Below, piece after piece: positions 51,584-64,000 of a stretch of DNA of 64,000 bases. The notes under the pieces are model-generated. The model was not told the DNA's origin. It saw only the letters and a list, made by a program, of their open reading frames with translations, and made no database searches. The DNA is from an uncultured Chlorobiaceae bacterium (GTDB taxonomy: Bacteria; Bacteroidota; Chlorobiia; Chlorobiales; Chlorobiaceae): the NCBI GenBank assembly GCA_903866255.1, contig CAIPMW010000055.1, positions 1-64,000 of the forward strand, written 5' to 3'. The position numbers and the translations under genes were made by a program. The first letter of the stretch is position 1, and each line of letters begins with the position of its first letter.

Positions 51584-53644
51584 ATGTACCAGTACCGTCG
51601 TCGTTTAACTCGTGAAGTTGTATTTGGAAAGCTCTTTTTGGGAGGATATCAGCCGATACGGGTAGAATCCATGACCAATACGCACACTCTTGATACTGAG
51701 GCTACCGTTGCTCAATGCAGGAGGCTCTATGAAGCTGGTTGCGAAATAATAAGGCTGACCGTGCCAGCGGAGAAGGATGCTGAAAACCTGAAAAACATCA
51801 GGGAGCAGCTTCGTCGCGATAAAATTGATACCCCGCTTGTCGCCGATATCCATTTTTCTACACGAGCAGCGCTCAAAGCGGTTGAATTTGTTGAAAACAT
51901 CCGCATTAATCCCGGTAATTATGCCAATACCAGGAAGTTTTCAAACAATGAATATTCAGAAGAAGAGTATCTGAAGGAGATAGAGCACGTCCAGCTTGAA
52001 TTTGCTCCTCTGGTGGAAAAGGCTCGCGAATATGGGGTATCAATGCGTATTGGTACCAATCATGGCTCTTTGTCCGACAGAATTGTCAGTCGTTATGGCA
52101 ATTCGCCTGAAGGGATGGTCGAAGCTGCTCTTGAGTTTGCAAGAATCTGTGAAGCGATGGGATATTACGAGATTCTTTTTTCGATGAAATCGTCCAATGT
52201 TCGGGTGATGATTCAGGCATACCGATTGCTTGTTCAGCAGGCAGATGCTGAACTTCTTCACGCTTACCCCCTTCATCTGGGGGTGACCGAGGCGGGAGAT
52301 GGTGATGAAGGCCGGGTCAAATCGGCGATGGGTATCGGAGCGCTTCTTGAGGATGGGCTGGGCGATACCATCAGGGTTTCACTGACTGAAGACCCTGTCA
52401 ATGAGGTTCCTGTTGGTTTTGCTCTCGTGAAGAAATATAATGATTTTCATCTTGTTAACGGTGACAGGGGACATGTTCCATTGCGGCATATTATAGAGAG
52501 TCAAAACAAGCAGAGTAAACTTGATCGTTTATCTGATGAACTTCCTCCTTGCAATCCATTCGGTTATCAGCGCAGGGTTTCCAGCCAACTGATACTGGCA
52601 GGTCTTACGATAGGGGGAGATGCTGAACCGAGGGTGGAAACCGGGGTACAGACATTGCTCTCGGATAAAGATGCAATTTTTGAAGAGATGACGCAGAGGC
52701 TTGCTCCAAAGAAGCCCCGGGATGCTATTCGTTCCGAGTTTGTTTCGGTTTCTGTCAACAGTGAAACTGATATTGACTCTCTTGAGGAGTTGCAGGGCAG
52801 GCTTGGGGATGCTGGTCGTTTTGTTGTAGCGTCTACAAGCGATATGTCACTCTTTGCCAGGTTGCTCAATAAAGTGCCAAAGGTTCGATTTGATATTATA
52901 GAAGGTGAAAGGCTGGAGAATGAGTTTTTGGAGTTACTTGGCAATGAGCGACTTGCGGCAGTGGAGTTATGTTTTCTCCATAAAGAGTCAGGCATTTCAG
53001 TTCCATCAAAGGTACTTGTTCATCTTGCTGAAAAGCTTCGCAAAAAAGGGGTGTCGCGACTTCTTTTTTCGGTGGTTTCAGAACAAGTGATTTTTGTCAA
53101 CCGGAAGATTGTACAGACGTTTAATGCTCTGAAGCTTGATTATCCACTCGTGGTCCGATTCAACGGAGAGACATCCGGTCGACTTGAAAATATTATCAGC
53201 AGTTCGGTTCAGGCAGGGACGCTTTTCTGCGACGGTATTGGTGACATGGTTGCATTCCAGACGAGACTCTCCCTCGATGATGAGATTAATCTCGCCTTCA
53301 ATATTCTGCAGGGAGCAAGAATTAGAATGTCAAAGACAGAATTTATCTCCTGCCCTGGCTGTGGAAGAACCTACTTTGAACTCGAAAAGGCAGTTGCTGC
53401 GATCAAGCAGCGTATGGCGCATCTCAAGGGGTTGAAGATTGGCATTATGGGCTGTATTGTCAATGGTCCCGGTGAGATGGCTGATGCTGATTTCGGCTAT
53501 GTCGGGGCGGGAAAGAATCGTATAAGCCTGTATGTCGGTCGAGAGTGTGTCGCGGAAAATATTGCAGAAGATGAAGCAGTTGACCGACTGATAGCGCTTG
53601 TAAAAGAGCGGGGAAAGTGGATTGAACCGATTGATCTACCCTGA
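51584..53644 (+). CDS. ispG: 4-hydroxy-3-methylbut-2-enyl diphosphate synthase, large form (~686 aa)
   Basis: RREVxFGxxxxGGxxPIRVESMTNT-like N-terminus, C-terminal FISCPGCGRTYFELE and GIMGCIVNGPGEMADADFGYVG. Confidence 0.95.
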   Translation: MYQYRRRLTREVVFGKLFLGGYQPIRVESMTNTHTLDTEATVAQCRRLYEAGCEIIRLTVPAEKDAENLKNIREQLRRDKIDTPLVADIHFSTRAALKAVEFVENIRINPGNYANTRKFSNNEYSEEEYLKEIEHVQLEFAPLVEKAREYGVSMRIGTNHGSLSDRIVSRYGNSPEGMVEAALEFARICEAMGYYEILFSMKSSNVRVMIQAYRLLVQQADAELLHAYPLHLGVTEAGDGDEGRVKSAMGIGALLEDGLGDTIRVSLTEDPVNEVPVGFALVKKYNDFHLVNGDRGHVPLRHIIESQNKQSKLDRLSDELPPCNPFGYQRRVSSQLILAGLTIGGDAEPRVETGVQTLLSDKDAIFEEMTQRLAPKKPRDAIRSEFVSVSVNSETDIDSLEELQGRLGDAGRFVVASTSDMSLFARLLNKVPKVRFDIIEGERLENEFLELLGNERLAAVELCFLHKESGISVPSKVLVHLAEKLRKKGVSRLLFSVVSEQVIFVNRKIVQTFNALKLDYPLVVRFNGETSGRLENIISSSVQAGTLFCDGIGDMVAFQTRLSLDDEINLAFNILQGARIRMSKTEFISCPGCGRTYFELEKAVAAIKQRMAHLKGLKIGIMGCIVNGPGEMADADFGYVGAGKNRISLYVGRECVAENIAEDEAVDRLIALVKERGKWIEPIDLP

Positions 53645-54434
53645 GGGCGTGGTGGATATCTTTTTTACCCTGATTACGGGAGCTTCAATGGGGATTGGTG
53701 AAGCTTTCGCCCGTGAGTTTGCTGCAAGAGGTCACAACCTTGTGCTTGTTGCCCGTTCACGGGAGAAGTTACAGATACTTGCTGATCAATTGTGTAGAGA
53801 GAGAGGGATCAGGGTTGAGGTATGTGTCGAGGATTTAAGTCATGTTGATGCGGCTGTATCTGTATATGAATTCTGCAGCCAGCTTCATATCAAGATAGAT
53901 TTTCTGGTGAATTGTGCGGGATTGTCTCAAGCGGGTTATTTTGATGATATCCCGATGGGAAAGCTTGATGATATTATGATGGTTAACGTGATGGCAGTGG
54001 CCAAGCTTACCCGTTTGTTTTTGCCCGGGATGGTTGCGCGGAGACAAGGGAATATTATCAATATTGCTTCGCTTGGAGGGTTACAGGGAGTTCCCGGACT
54101 TGGCCTCTATTCAGCAAGCAAGGCATTTGTTATTACGCTCAGTGAATCGCTGTATATGGAATTGAAAAATAAAGGGATACATGTTCTTGTTGTCTGCCCC
54201 GGATTTATTACCACAGGTTTTTTTGACCATGCAGGACATAATGTTACGAAGATTCGGTTACCACTTTCAGGGGTGGATGTGGTTGTTCAAGCAGTAATGA
54301 GAGGGTTGAGTAATAATCGGATACGGATATATCCGACTCTGCTTGATGCCATATTGGTATTTTTACAAAGATTTGCATCACGAAAAACAGCGGTGCGTCT
54401 TGCTGGCTATTTTGCGGCAGTAAATGATGATTAA
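53622..54434 (+). CDS. Short-chain dehydrogenase/reductase
   Basis: TLITGASMGIGEAFAREFAARGHNLVLVARS, NCAGLSQAGYF, YSASKAFV catalytic YxxxK; GTG 53650 is an alternative start. Confidence 0.9.
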   Translation: MNRLIYPEGVVDIFFTLITGASMGIGEAFAREFAARGHNLVLVARSREKLQILADQLCRERGIRVEVCVEDLSHVDAAVSVYEFCSQLHIKIDFLVNCAGLSQAGYFDDIPMGKLDDIMMVNVMAVAKLTRLFLPGMVARRQGNIINIASLGGLQGVPGLGLYSASKAFVITLSESLYMELKNKGIHVLVVCPGFITTGFFDHAGHNVTKIRLPLSGVDVVVQAVMRGLSNNRIRIYPTLLDAILVFLQRFASRKTAVRLAGYFAAVNDD

Positions 54435-54510
54435 TTAAATCATCGTTTTTCCTTTGTAATTTATAATGGCACTCATTATATTACCGTCCATGTTTTTTGA
54501 GCAGTGGGCT

Positions 54511-54583
54511 GCTGGTGTAGCTCAATTGGTAGAGCAGCTGATTTGTAATCAGCAGGTTGCGGGTTCGAGTCCCATCACCAGCT
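54511..54583 (+). tRNA. tRNA-Thr (anticodon TGT)
   Basis: Cloverleaf with GCTGGTG/CACCAGC acceptor; loop TTTGTAA. Confidence 0.95.
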
Positions 54584-54597
54584 CTGAATTATTGTAA

Positions 54598-54679
54598 GGG
54601 TAGGTAGCGAAGTGGTTAAACGCAACAGACTGTAAATCTGTCGACTCTGTCTTCGGAGGTTCGAATCCTCCCCTACCCA
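54598..54679 (+). tRNA. tRNA-Tyr (anticodon GTA)
   Basis: Acceptor GGGTAGG/CCTACCC, long variable arm, loop CTGTAAA. Confidence 0.94.
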
Positions 54680-54702
54680 CAGCCTTTATATTGCGGTATC
54701 AG

Positions 54703-54775
<73 letters not shown>

Positions 54776-54798
54776 CAGGTTTTGGGGTAATGGATGAT

Positions 54799-54871
54799 AC
54801 GTCAGTAGCTTAATTGGTAGAGCAGCGGTCTCCAAAACCGCAGGTTGGGGGTTCGATTCCCTCCTGACGTG
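54799..54871 (+). tRNA. tRNA-Trp (anticodon CCA)
   Basis: Acceptor ACGTCAG/CTGACGT; loop CTCCAAA. Confidence 0.95.
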
Positions 54872-54915
54872 CAACTGGCAAATTTTCACTGTATTATATT
54901 CCGCATTTTTAATTC

Positions 54916-55107
54916 ATGAATAAATATATCGGCAAGGCGGGTCAGTATTATCGTGATGTGGTCAGTGAGATGCGGAAAGTTATCTGGCCGAGCAGGGATG
55001 AGGTCAAGGATTTTACAATTGTTGTTCTGACGGTTTCAGGGATTCTTGCAGCATTTACATTCCTTGTTGACTGGGTTATAAATTTTGTTATGGGTAAGTT
55101 GTTGTAA
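54916..55107 (+). CDS. secE: Preprotein translocase subunit SecE
   Basis: YYRDVVSEMRKVIWPSRDEVKDFTIVVLTV; upstream of nusG. Confidence 0.96.
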   Translation: MNKYIGKAGQYYRDVVSEMRKVIWPSRDEVKDFTIVVLTVSGILAAFTFLVDWVINFVMGKLL

Positions 55108-55131
55108 GGTAACGGTGTTAAGATTGATTTG

Positions 55132-55707
55132 ATGAGCGCAAGAAAAAAGGATGTGGATGTTCAGGGTGTTCCGGTTGCGCGCTGGTATGCACTCCGGATT
55201 TATTCAGGCCATGAGCGCAAGGTCAAGGAGGCTATTGATGCTGATGTTATTCGATTTGGTCTTGCTGACAAGATATTACAGATTTATGTTCCTTATGAGC
55301 GCTTTGTAGAGGTAAAAAACGGTAAGAAAAGAAGCCTCACGAAAAACGCTTTTCCTGGTTATGTACTTATAGAGGCAGTACTGGACAAACAGACAAGGAA
55401 TTTGATACTTGATATCCCCTCTGTTATGGGGTTTCTTGGAGTTGATGATGTCCCTACTCCATTAAGGCCTGATGAGGTAGAAAAAATTCTTGAGCCCGAG
55501 AGCACTGTTGAACACCGTACAAATGTTGAGGCGCCTTTCAGGATAGGAGATTCTGTAAAGGTAATCGATGGGCCGTTCAGTTCGCTGATGGGTGTGGTTC
55601 ATGAGGTTTGTACGGAAAGAATGAAAGTTAAAGTTATGATCAGCTTTTTTGGTCGCAGTACGCCCACTGAGCTTGATTTTTCGCAGGTTAAGTCAGTTTC
55701 CCAATAA
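55132..55707 (+). CDS. nusG: Transcription termination/antitermination protein NusG
   Basis: RWYALRIYSGHERKVKEAI, FPGYVLIEA, FRIGDSVKVIDGPFSSLMGVV. Confidence 0.97.
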   Translation: MSARKKDVDVQGVPVARWYALRIYSGHERKVKEAIDADVIRFGLADKILQIYVPYERFVEVKNGKKRSLTKNAFPGYVLIEAVLDKQTRNLILDIPSVMGFLGVDDVPTPLRPDEVEKILEPESTVEHRTNVEAPFRIGDSVKVIDGPFSSLMGVVHEVCTERMKVKVMISFFGRSTPTELDFSQVKSVSQ

Positions 55708-55747
55708 TAGTGCTTAAGTAATTTAAGCTTCTGAATTGAAATAGATT

Positions 55748-56173
55748 ATGGCAAAAAAGGTAATCGGCTTTATCAAGCTTCAGATCCCTGCAGGTGCTGC
55801 TAATCCAGCTCCTCCTGTTGGTCCTGCCCTTGGTCAGAAAGGCGTCAATATCATGGAATTTTGCAAACAGTTTAATGCAAAAACCCAAACCGAAGCAGGG
55901 ATGATCATCCCGGTGGTTATTACGGTGTATTCCGATAAGTCATTCACCTTTATTACCAAAACGCCTCCGGCGGCGGTACTTCTTCTCAAAGAGGCGAATC
56001 TGAAAAAAGGTTCTGGTGAGCCAAACCGTAATAAAGTTGGTACTGTAACCAGTGAACAGGTACGGAAGATTGCTGAGCTGAAGAGGCCGGATCTTAATGC
56101 GTTTGATAGTAAAGGAGCGGAGGAGATGATAAGGGGGACGGCAAGGAGTATGGGAATAGTTGTACAGGACTGA
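55748..56173 (+). CDS. rplK: 50S ribosomal protein L11
   Basis: [41 protein letters not shown]. Confidence 0.99.
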   Translation: MAKKVIGFIKLQIPAGAANPAPPVGPALGQKGVNIMEFCKQFNAKTQTEAGMIIPVVITVYSDKSFTFITKTPPAAVLLLKEANLKKGSGEPNRNKVGTVTSEQVRKIAELKRPDLNAFDSKGAEEMIRGTARSMGIVVQD

Positions 56174-56247
56174 ACGATAGTTGTTTGGTATTCGGGCTGT
56201 GGGAGGTCGGAAGGCCGCTTTTTTAACCACTTTGACAAATAAAAATA

Positions 56248-56937
56248 ATGGCTGGAAAAAAATACAGGGAGGCCGCATCCAGGATTGATCGTTTTCATGA
56301 GTATGATCTGGCTGATGCCGTAGAGAAGGTGAGGGAGATTACGCAGGCAAAATTTGATGCTACTGTGGATGTTGCCGTCAAGCTTGGAGTTGATCCACGT
56401 CACGCTGATCAGGTTGTTCGTGGCACAGTTATGCTTCCATACGGAACTGGCAAGACTGTATCTGTTCTGGTTGTCTGCAAAGAGGCCAAAGCTGAAGAGG
56501 CGAGGGAAGCTGGTGCTGATTTGGTAGGTTTTGAAGAGTATATTGAGAAAATCCAGGAGGGATGGACTGGTGTGGATGTAATTATTGCAACACCGGATGT
56601 CATGGGTCAGTTGGGCAAAGTTGCAAAAATTCTCGGACCTCGCGGTTTAATGCCAAATCCCAAGTCAGGAACCGTGACGATGGATGTGGCGAAGGCTGTC
56701 AAAGAGGTCAAGGCGGGTAAGATAGAGTTCAGGGTTGACAAGGCAGGAAATGTTCATGCCCCTGTCGGGAAGGTTTCGTTTCAGCCTGAGCAGTTGGTTA
56801 GCAATATTACCAGCTTTCTCAAGGAGGTTGTCCGGCTCAAGCCGTCAGCCGCCAAGGGCCAATATGTGCAAGGTATTGCACTTTCGAGCACTATGTCTCC
56901 GAGCGTGAAGGTTAAAATGGAAAAATTTGTCGCCTAA
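56248..56937 (+). CDS. rplA: 50S ribosomal protein L1
   Basis: [49 protein letters not shown]. Confidence 0.99.
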   Translation: MAGKKYREAASRIDRFHEYDLADAVEKVREITQAKFDATVDVAVKLGVDPRHADQVVRGTVMLPYGTGKTVSVLVVCKEAKAEEAREAGADLVGFEEYIEKIQEGWTGVDVIIATPDVMGQLGKVAKILGPRGLMPNPKSGTVTMDVAKAVKEVKAGKIEFRVDKAGNVHAPVGKVSFQPEQLVSNITSFLKEVVRLKPSAAKGQYVQGIALSSTMSPSVKVKMEKFVA

Positions 56938-56954
56938 TAAAAACGGTTTATACG

Positions 56955-57473
56955 ATGAAGCGAGATAGAAAAGAGCAGGTTGTTCAGGAAGTTGCCGAAA
57001 AGATCAACAGGTCACAGGGTATATATCTGACGGAATTTCAGGGATTAAGTGTTGGAAAAATGGCTGAATTGCGTGCTGAGTTTCGTAAAGTTGGTGTAGA
57101 GTATCGTGTTGTAAAAAACACACTTATTAAGAAGGCTCTCAGGGATCTTTCTGGTGCAGACAAGTTGGCGCCCGGGCTTGCGTATACTACTGGTGTTGCT
57201 TTTGGATATGATGATCCTGTAGCGCCAGCAAAAGTTATCAAGAAGTTCAGTAAAGTCAATGACTCCCTGAAGTTCAAGATGGCTTCGATTGACGGTGTTG
57301 TTTTTGGAGCTGATTCGCTGCCGATGCTTTCTGAGATGCTGACAAAGACTGAAAATATTGGGCGAGCGGCCGGGCTGGTTAACAGTGTTGTCAGTTCTGT
57401 CCCGATGGTGGTTAATGCGGTAATGAGAAACCTTGTTTGTGCGCTTGATCAAATCGCAAAGCAGAAGCACTAA
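56955..57473 (+). CDS. rplJ: 50S ribosomal protein L10
   Basis: VAEKINRSQGIYLTEFQGLSVGKMAELRAEFRKVGVEYRVVKNTLIKKAL. Confidence 0.97.
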   Translation: MKRDRKEQVVQEVAEKINRSQGIYLTEFQGLSVGKMAELRAEFRKVGVEYRVVKNTLIKKALRDLSGADKLAPGLAYTTGVAFGYDDPVAPAKVIKKFSKVNDSLKFKMASIDGVVFGADSLPMLSEMLTKTENIGRAAGLVNSVVSSVPMVVNAVMRNLVCALDQIAKQKH

Positions 57474-57541
57474 ATTACACAAAACTATTACGCACTCAAG
57501 GAATTATAATACATTGATAAATTAAACAAGAGAGGGGAATA

Positions 57542-57916
57542 ATGTCTATCGAAACACTTGTAGAAGAGATTGGTAAGTTGACTTTGACAGAGGCTTCCGC
57601 GTTAGTGAAAGCTCTGGAGGAGAAGTTTGGTGTCAGTGCAGCGCCCGTAGCTGTTGCTGGAATTGCTGCCGTTGCGGCAGGTGATGTGCCTGTTGTTGAA
57701 GAGCAGACGGAATTTGATGTTGTACTTACAGCTACTGGTGAAAGCAAAATCAATGTTATCAAGGCAGTTCGTTCTATCACTGGCCTTGGTCTCAAAGAGG
57801 CAAAGGATCTTGTGGATGGCGCTCCAAAAACGGTGAAGGAAGCTGTTTCCAAGGATGAAGCAGAAAAGATTGCCAAAGAGTTAAAGGATGCAGGAGCATC
57901 AGTTGAGGTGAAGTGA
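57542..57916 (+). CDS. rplL: 50S ribosomal protein L7/L12
   Basis: [55 protein letters not shown]. Confidence 0.99.
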   Translation: MSIETLVEEIGKLTLTEASALVKALEEKFGVSAAPVAVAGIAAVAAGDVPVVEEQTEFDVVLTATGESKINVIKAVRSITGLGLKEAKDLVDGAPKTVKEAVSKDEAEKIAKELKDAGASVEVK

Positions 57917-57942
57917 TCTTTGACATGAGTCATTACTAAAGC

Positions 57943-57971
57943 AAGCTCCGTTTCTCTATGAAGCGGAGCTT
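57943..57971 (+). promoter_or_regulatory. 12-bp stem-loop in the rplL-rpoB intergenic region; candidate attenuator or RNA processing site
   Basis: AAGCTCCGTTTC-TCTAT-GAAGCGGAGCTT (one G-U pair), followed by weak T-rich TTGTCTGTTTG. Confidence 0.6.
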
Positions 57972-58086
57972 TGTCTGTTTGTATAAAAGCCGTTTTGATG
58001 GTAGTTCCTGTGATGATACGATTAAGGTTTTGTCGGGCATTGTGTCGTTCCGGCGGCTTTGTGATGACTTAATCTGTAAGTAATTC

Positions 58087-61000
58087 ATGCAAATTGATAA
58101 AAGTGAGGTGCATGTGAAAGTGGCTGACGCAAAAACAACACCCTGTATTGATTTTTCTAAAATTCAAAGTGTTATAGAGCCTCCTGATTTATTAAAAGTT
58201 CAATTAGATTCATTCAATAATTTTATTCAGGATAGCGTACCTCTTGCCAAGAGGAAGGATCAGGGACTTGAGAGGGTGCTGCGCGGAGCGTTCCCCATTA
58301 CAGATACAAGGGGCCTTTATCTGCTTGAATATATTTCATACAGCTTTGACAAGCCAAAGTACACTGTTGAGGATTGTATTGAGCGTGGCCTGACGTATGA
58401 TGTTTCCCTTAAGGTTAAACTCAAGCTCTCATATAAGGATGAAGCTGATGAGACTGACTGGAAGGAGACCATACAGCAGGAGGTTTATCTTGGCCGAATT
58501 CCGTATATGACTGATCGGGGTACCTTTATTGTTAATGGGGCTGAACGTGTCGTGGTGGCTCAGCTTCATCGTTCTCCGGGAGTTGTTTTCAGTGAGGCGA
58601 TCCATCCTAATGGGAAAAAAATGTATTCGGCTAAAATAGTGCCGACCCGAGGTTCGTGGATTGAGTTTCAGACAGATATTAATAACCAGATTTTTGTTTA
58701 TATCGATCAGAAGAAGAATTTTCTGGTCAGCGCCCTTCTTCGTGCTATCGGATTTGCACGTGATGAAGATATCCTTTCCCTTTTTGATCTTGTAGAGGAG
58801 ATTTCGCTTAAAGCTGGCAAGAAAGAGCAGCTTGTTGGTATGTATCTCGCATCTGATATTGTTGACATGCAGACGGGTGAGGTTGTCAGTGCGCGTACGG
58901 CGATAACAGAGGATATCTTTGAGCAGATTCTTGCCGCCGGGTATAAAAGTGTCAAAGTGATGAAGACTTTTTCTGGTGGAGACAAAGGGATTGACAAATC
59001 CATCATCATCAACACCATTCTCAATGATAATTCGGCAACTGAGGAGGAGGCTCTTGAGATTGTTTATGAAGAGTTGAGAGCAAATGAGGCTCCTGATATT
59101 GATGCGGCGAGGAGTTTTCTTGAACGAACTTTTTTCAACCAGAAAAAATATGATCTGGGTGAGGTAGGTCGTTACAGAATAAGGAAAAAACTTGCCCGTG
59201 AGTTTGAGGAGCTGGATGGTTATCTTTCGAGAACTCCAGAACTCAAGCAGCTCTCTGATACGATTTACGAAAAAATTCTTCAGACTATTCAGTCTTTTTC
59301 AGATGAGCCTACTGGCGAGGATATTCTGGTGCTGACGCATTACGATATTATATCAGTCATTTACTACCTCATTAAATTGGTCAATGGCTTGGCAGAGGTT
59401 GATGATGTCGATCACCTGGCAAATCGTCGGGTACGATCGGTTGGTGAGCAGCTTGCAGCACAGTTTGTGATAGGTCTTGCCAGAATGGGCAAAAATGTAC
59501 GTGAAAAGCTGAACTCGAGAGATTCTGACAAGATTGCTCCTGCTGACCTTATTAACGCGAGAACGGTATCAAGTGTGGTCTCAAGCTTTTTTGCGACCAG
59601 TCAGCTTTCGCAGTTTATGGATCAGACAAATCCACTTGCAGAAATGACCAACAAGAGAAGGGTTTCCGCCCTTGGGCCTGGCGGTCTCACCAGAGAGAGG
59701 GCTGGGTTTGAGGTTCGTGACGTTCACTATACGCATTATGGACGTTTGTGTCCGATTGAAACCCCTGAAGGCCCTAATATCGGTCTTATCTCCTCCTTGT
59801 CGGTTTATGCGGAAATCAATGATAAAGGATTTATACAGACTCCCTACAGGGTTGTTGAGAATGGTCATGTAACCGATACTGTCTTGATGCTCTCTGCAGA
59901 AGACGAGGAAAACAAAATTACAGTACCAGTCAGTGTTCAGCTTGATAGTAATCAGAAAATTGCTCTTGAGACAGTTCAAGCAAGAACGAAGGGTGATTAT
60001 CCCGTTGTTGCGGCAGAGGATGTCAATTTTATGGATGTCTCTCCTGTCCAGATTGTCAGTGCCGCTGCGGCATTGATTCCTTTTCTTGAGCACGATGATG
60101 GTAACCGCGCTCTGATGGGCGCAAACATGCAGCGTCAGGCGGTTCCCCTGCTTACCTCTGAAGCACCTGTGGTTGGTACCGGGATGGAGGCAAAGGTTGC
60201 ACGAGACTCTCGCTCGGTTATTGTTGCAGAGGGCCCAGGTGTGCTTGAAGACGTGACCGCAGAGCATATTACTATTCGCTATGATATCAATACTGACAAT
60301 GATGTTCGCTTGTCAATGCTGGATCCTGATGAGGGTGTCAAAACCTATAAACTGATCAAGTTCAAGCGTTCTAACCAGGATACCTGTATTTCTCAGAAAC
60401 CTCTGGTGCAGATTGGGCAGCGTGTAGAGAAAGGCGCAATTCTGGCAGATAGCTCATCAACAGAGAATGGTGAACTGGCGCTTGGTAAAAATGTTCTGGT
60501 AGCGTTTATGCCATGGCGTGGATATAACTTTGAGGATGCTATTATTCTCAGTGAACGACTGGTTTATGATGATGTGTTTACCTCGATTCATATTCATGAG
60601 TTTGAAGCAAATGTTCGTGATACCAAACGTGGCGAGGAGCAGTTTACCCGCGATATTTATAACGTCAGCGATGAAGCGTTGAGAAATCTCGATGAGAACG
60701 GCATTGTTCGTATAGGTGCTGAGGTAAAGGAGCGCGATATCCTGGTAGGTAAAATAACTCCGAAAGGCGAAAGTGATCCCACTCCTGAAGAAAAGCTGCT
60801 CAGGGCGATTTTCGGAGATAAATCAAGTGATGTTAAGGATGCTTCGATGCATGTTCCTGCTGGCATGAAGGGTATTGTTATCAAAACAAAACTTTTCAGT
60901 CGCAAGAAAAAGGTTGGTATGGACGTTAAAGAGAAGATTGAGCTGGTTGACAAAAGGTATGATGCAAAAGAGTTTGACTTGAGGAGGCGGTTTAGCAAAT

Positions 61001-62025
61001 GGGTGCGACAACTTCTGGAAGGAAAAATTTCAACGGGTCTGTACAATGATAAAGGCAAGTTGCTTGTTCCTGAAGGCGCGGTCTACGATGAGTCTGTTCT
61101 TGCCAAATTCAGCTCAATGCCTTTTCTTGAGTCTCTTGATTTTTCAAAAGGGGTGACTGATTCCAAACAGAACAGCGATAATGTTGTGCGTCTTGTCAAA
61201 GAGTTTCGTTTCATGCTCAAGGATATAGCTGATGAGCGGGATAATGAAAAATACAAGATCAATGTTGGCGATGAGCTACCTCCGGGTATTGAGGAGCTTT
61301 CAAAGGTTTACATTGCCCAGAAAAGAAAAATACAGGTTGGTGACAAGATGGCGGGCAGGCATGGTAATAAGGGAGTTGTCGGTAAAATCCTGCCGATTGA
61401 AGACATGCCGTTCATGGAAAATGGTACACCTGTTGATATAGTGCTCAACCCTCTTGGCGTGCCGAGCCGCATGAATATTGGTCAGCTCTATGAGACCTCG
61501 CTTGGCTGGGCAGCTAAAACGCTTGGTGTCAAGTTTAAGACACCGATTTTCAATGGCGCCACCTATCAGGAGGTGCAGCATGAACTTGAAAGGGCCGGTC
61601 TGCCGTCTCATGGGAAAGTGAGCCTTTTTGACGGGCGTACTGGTGAACGGTTTCATGACGAAGTCACTGTCGGATATATTTATATGCTTAAGCTGAGCCA
61701 CCTTGTGGATGACAAGATCCATGCCCGTTCAACCGGTCCATACTCGCTTATTACCCAGCAGCCACTTGGAGGCAAGGCGCAGTTTGGAGGTCAGAGGTTT
61801 GGTGAAATGGAGGTATGGGCGCTTGAGGCCTATGGAGCATCCAATATCCTGAGAGAGATGCTTACGGTTAAATCTGATGATGTCGTCGGGCGGAACAAAA
61901 CCTATGAGGCCATTGTCAAGGGTCAGAATCTGCCAGAGCCAGGCATACCAGAATCTTTCAATGTCCTCGTAAGGGAGTTGCAGGGTCTTGGTCTTGAGAT
62001 TCGTATTGACGACAAGGTTCCTTAG
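58087..62025 (+). CDS. rpoB: DNA-directed RNA polymerase subunit beta
   Basis: [62 protein letters not shown]. Confidence 0.99.
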   Translation: MQIDKSEVHVKVADAKTTPCIDFSKIQSVIEPPDLLKVQLDSFNNFIQDSVPLAKRKDQGLERVLRGAFPITDTRGLYLLEYISYSFDKPKYTVEDCIERGLTYDVSLKVKLKLSYKDEADETDWKETIQQEVYLGRIPYMTDRGTFIVNGAERVVVAQLHRSPGVVFSEAIHPNGKKMYSAKIVPTRGSWIEFQTDINNQIFVYIDQKKNFLVSALLRAIGFARDEDILSLFDLVEEISLKAGKKEQLVGMYLASDIVDMQTGEVVSARTAITEDIFEQILAAGYKSVKVMKTFSGGDKGIDKSIIINTILNDNSATEEEALEIVYEELRANEAPDIDAARSFLERTFFNQKKYDLGEVGRYRIRKKLAREFEELDGYLSRTPELKQLSDTIYEKILQTIQSFSDEPTGEDILVLTHYDIISVIYYLIKLVNGLAEVDDVDHLANRRVRSVGEQLAAQFVIGLARMGKNVREKLNSRDSDKIAPADLINARTVSSVVSSFFATSQLSQFMDQTNPLAEMTNKRRVSALGPGGLTRERAGFEVRDVHYTHYGRLCPIETPEGPNIGLISSLSVYAEINDKGFIQTPYRVVENGHVTDTVLMLSAEDEENKITVPVSVQLDSNQKIALETVQARTKGDYPVVAAEDVNFMDVSPVQIVSAAAALIPFLEHDDGNRALMGANMQRQAVPLLTSEAPVVGTGMEAKVARDSRSVIVAEGPGVLEDVTAEHITIRYDINTDNDVRLSMLDPDEGVKTYKLIKFKRSNQDTCISQKPLVQIGQRVEKGAILADSSSTENGELALGKNVLVAFMPWRGYNFEDAIILSERLVYDDVFTSIHIHEFEANVRDTKRGEEQFTRDIYNVSDEALRNLDENGIVRIGAEVKERDILVGKITPKGESDPTPEEKLLRAIFGDKSSDVKDASMHVPAGMKGIVIKTKLFSRKKKVGMDVKEKIELVDKRYDAKEFDLRRRFSKWVRQLLEGKISTGLYNDKGKLLVPEGAVYDESVLAKFSSMPFLESLDFSKGVTDSKQNSDNVVRLVKEFRFMLKDIADERDNEKYKINVGDELPPGIEELSKVYIAQKRKIQVGDKMAGRHGNKGVVGKILPIEDMPFMENGTPVDIVLNPLGVPSRMNIGQLYETSLGWAAKTLGVKFKTPIFNGATYQEVQHELERAGLPSHGKVSLFDGRTGERFHDEVTVGYIYMLKLSHLVDDKIHARSTGPYSLITQQPLGGKAQFGGQRFGEMEVWALEAYGASNILREMLTVKSDDVVGRNKTYEAIVKGQNLPEPGIPESFNVLVRELQGLGLEIRIDDKVP

Positions 62026-62036
62026 TACTGTGTTAA

Positions 62037-64000
<1,964 letters not shown>

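Noticed and set aside
59581-60267. 228-aa minus-strand ORF opposite rpoB
   Set aside because: Shadow ORF of rpoB, low-information His/Cys/Asn-rich translation.

Overview
64 kb chromosomal window, almost certainly from a green sulfur bacterium (Chlorobiaceae). The diagnosis rests on PscA/PscB of the P840 reaction centre and a PucC/BCH2-type MFS protein. Most of the window is dense housekeeping: recD2, a radical SAM gene, a two-component system with a DUF4405 protein, PPK2, hisF, ftsX, nfo, queE/queG, purN/purH, a PHP-mlaEFD operon, uppP-rdgB-pdxJ, gmhA, ribH, thrC/thrB/thrA, atpA-atpG, cinA, mutL, mtgA, dapF, pscA-pscB, an EF-G paralog, eno, a large ispG, four clustered tRNAs, then secE-nusG-rplKAJL-rpoB-rpoC (rpoC runs off the end). 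Additions to the ORF track: a 52-aa rubredoxin (41661-41819, minus), rpoC (62094 onward), six tRNAs, and refined starts for several genes. The least ordinary parts are: (i) a ~280-bp non-coding element at 5223-5500 with perfect 15-bp terminal inverted repeats and several internal hairpins; (ii) a small decayed accessory island between purN and purH (about 15.13-16.69 kb) with a frameshifted DUF2442 gene, a truncated Rpn-family nuclease and a REP-like palindrome; (iii) a degenerate short tandem repeat that runs into the N-terminus of a glycosyltransferase; (iv) a tRNA-secE locus lacking the tuf and tRNA-Gly seen in the E. coli order. I did not find a convincing new multi-gene defence or biosynthetic system, CRISPR array, prophage or intact IS element. 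All family calls come from motif recognition by eye, not database searches.
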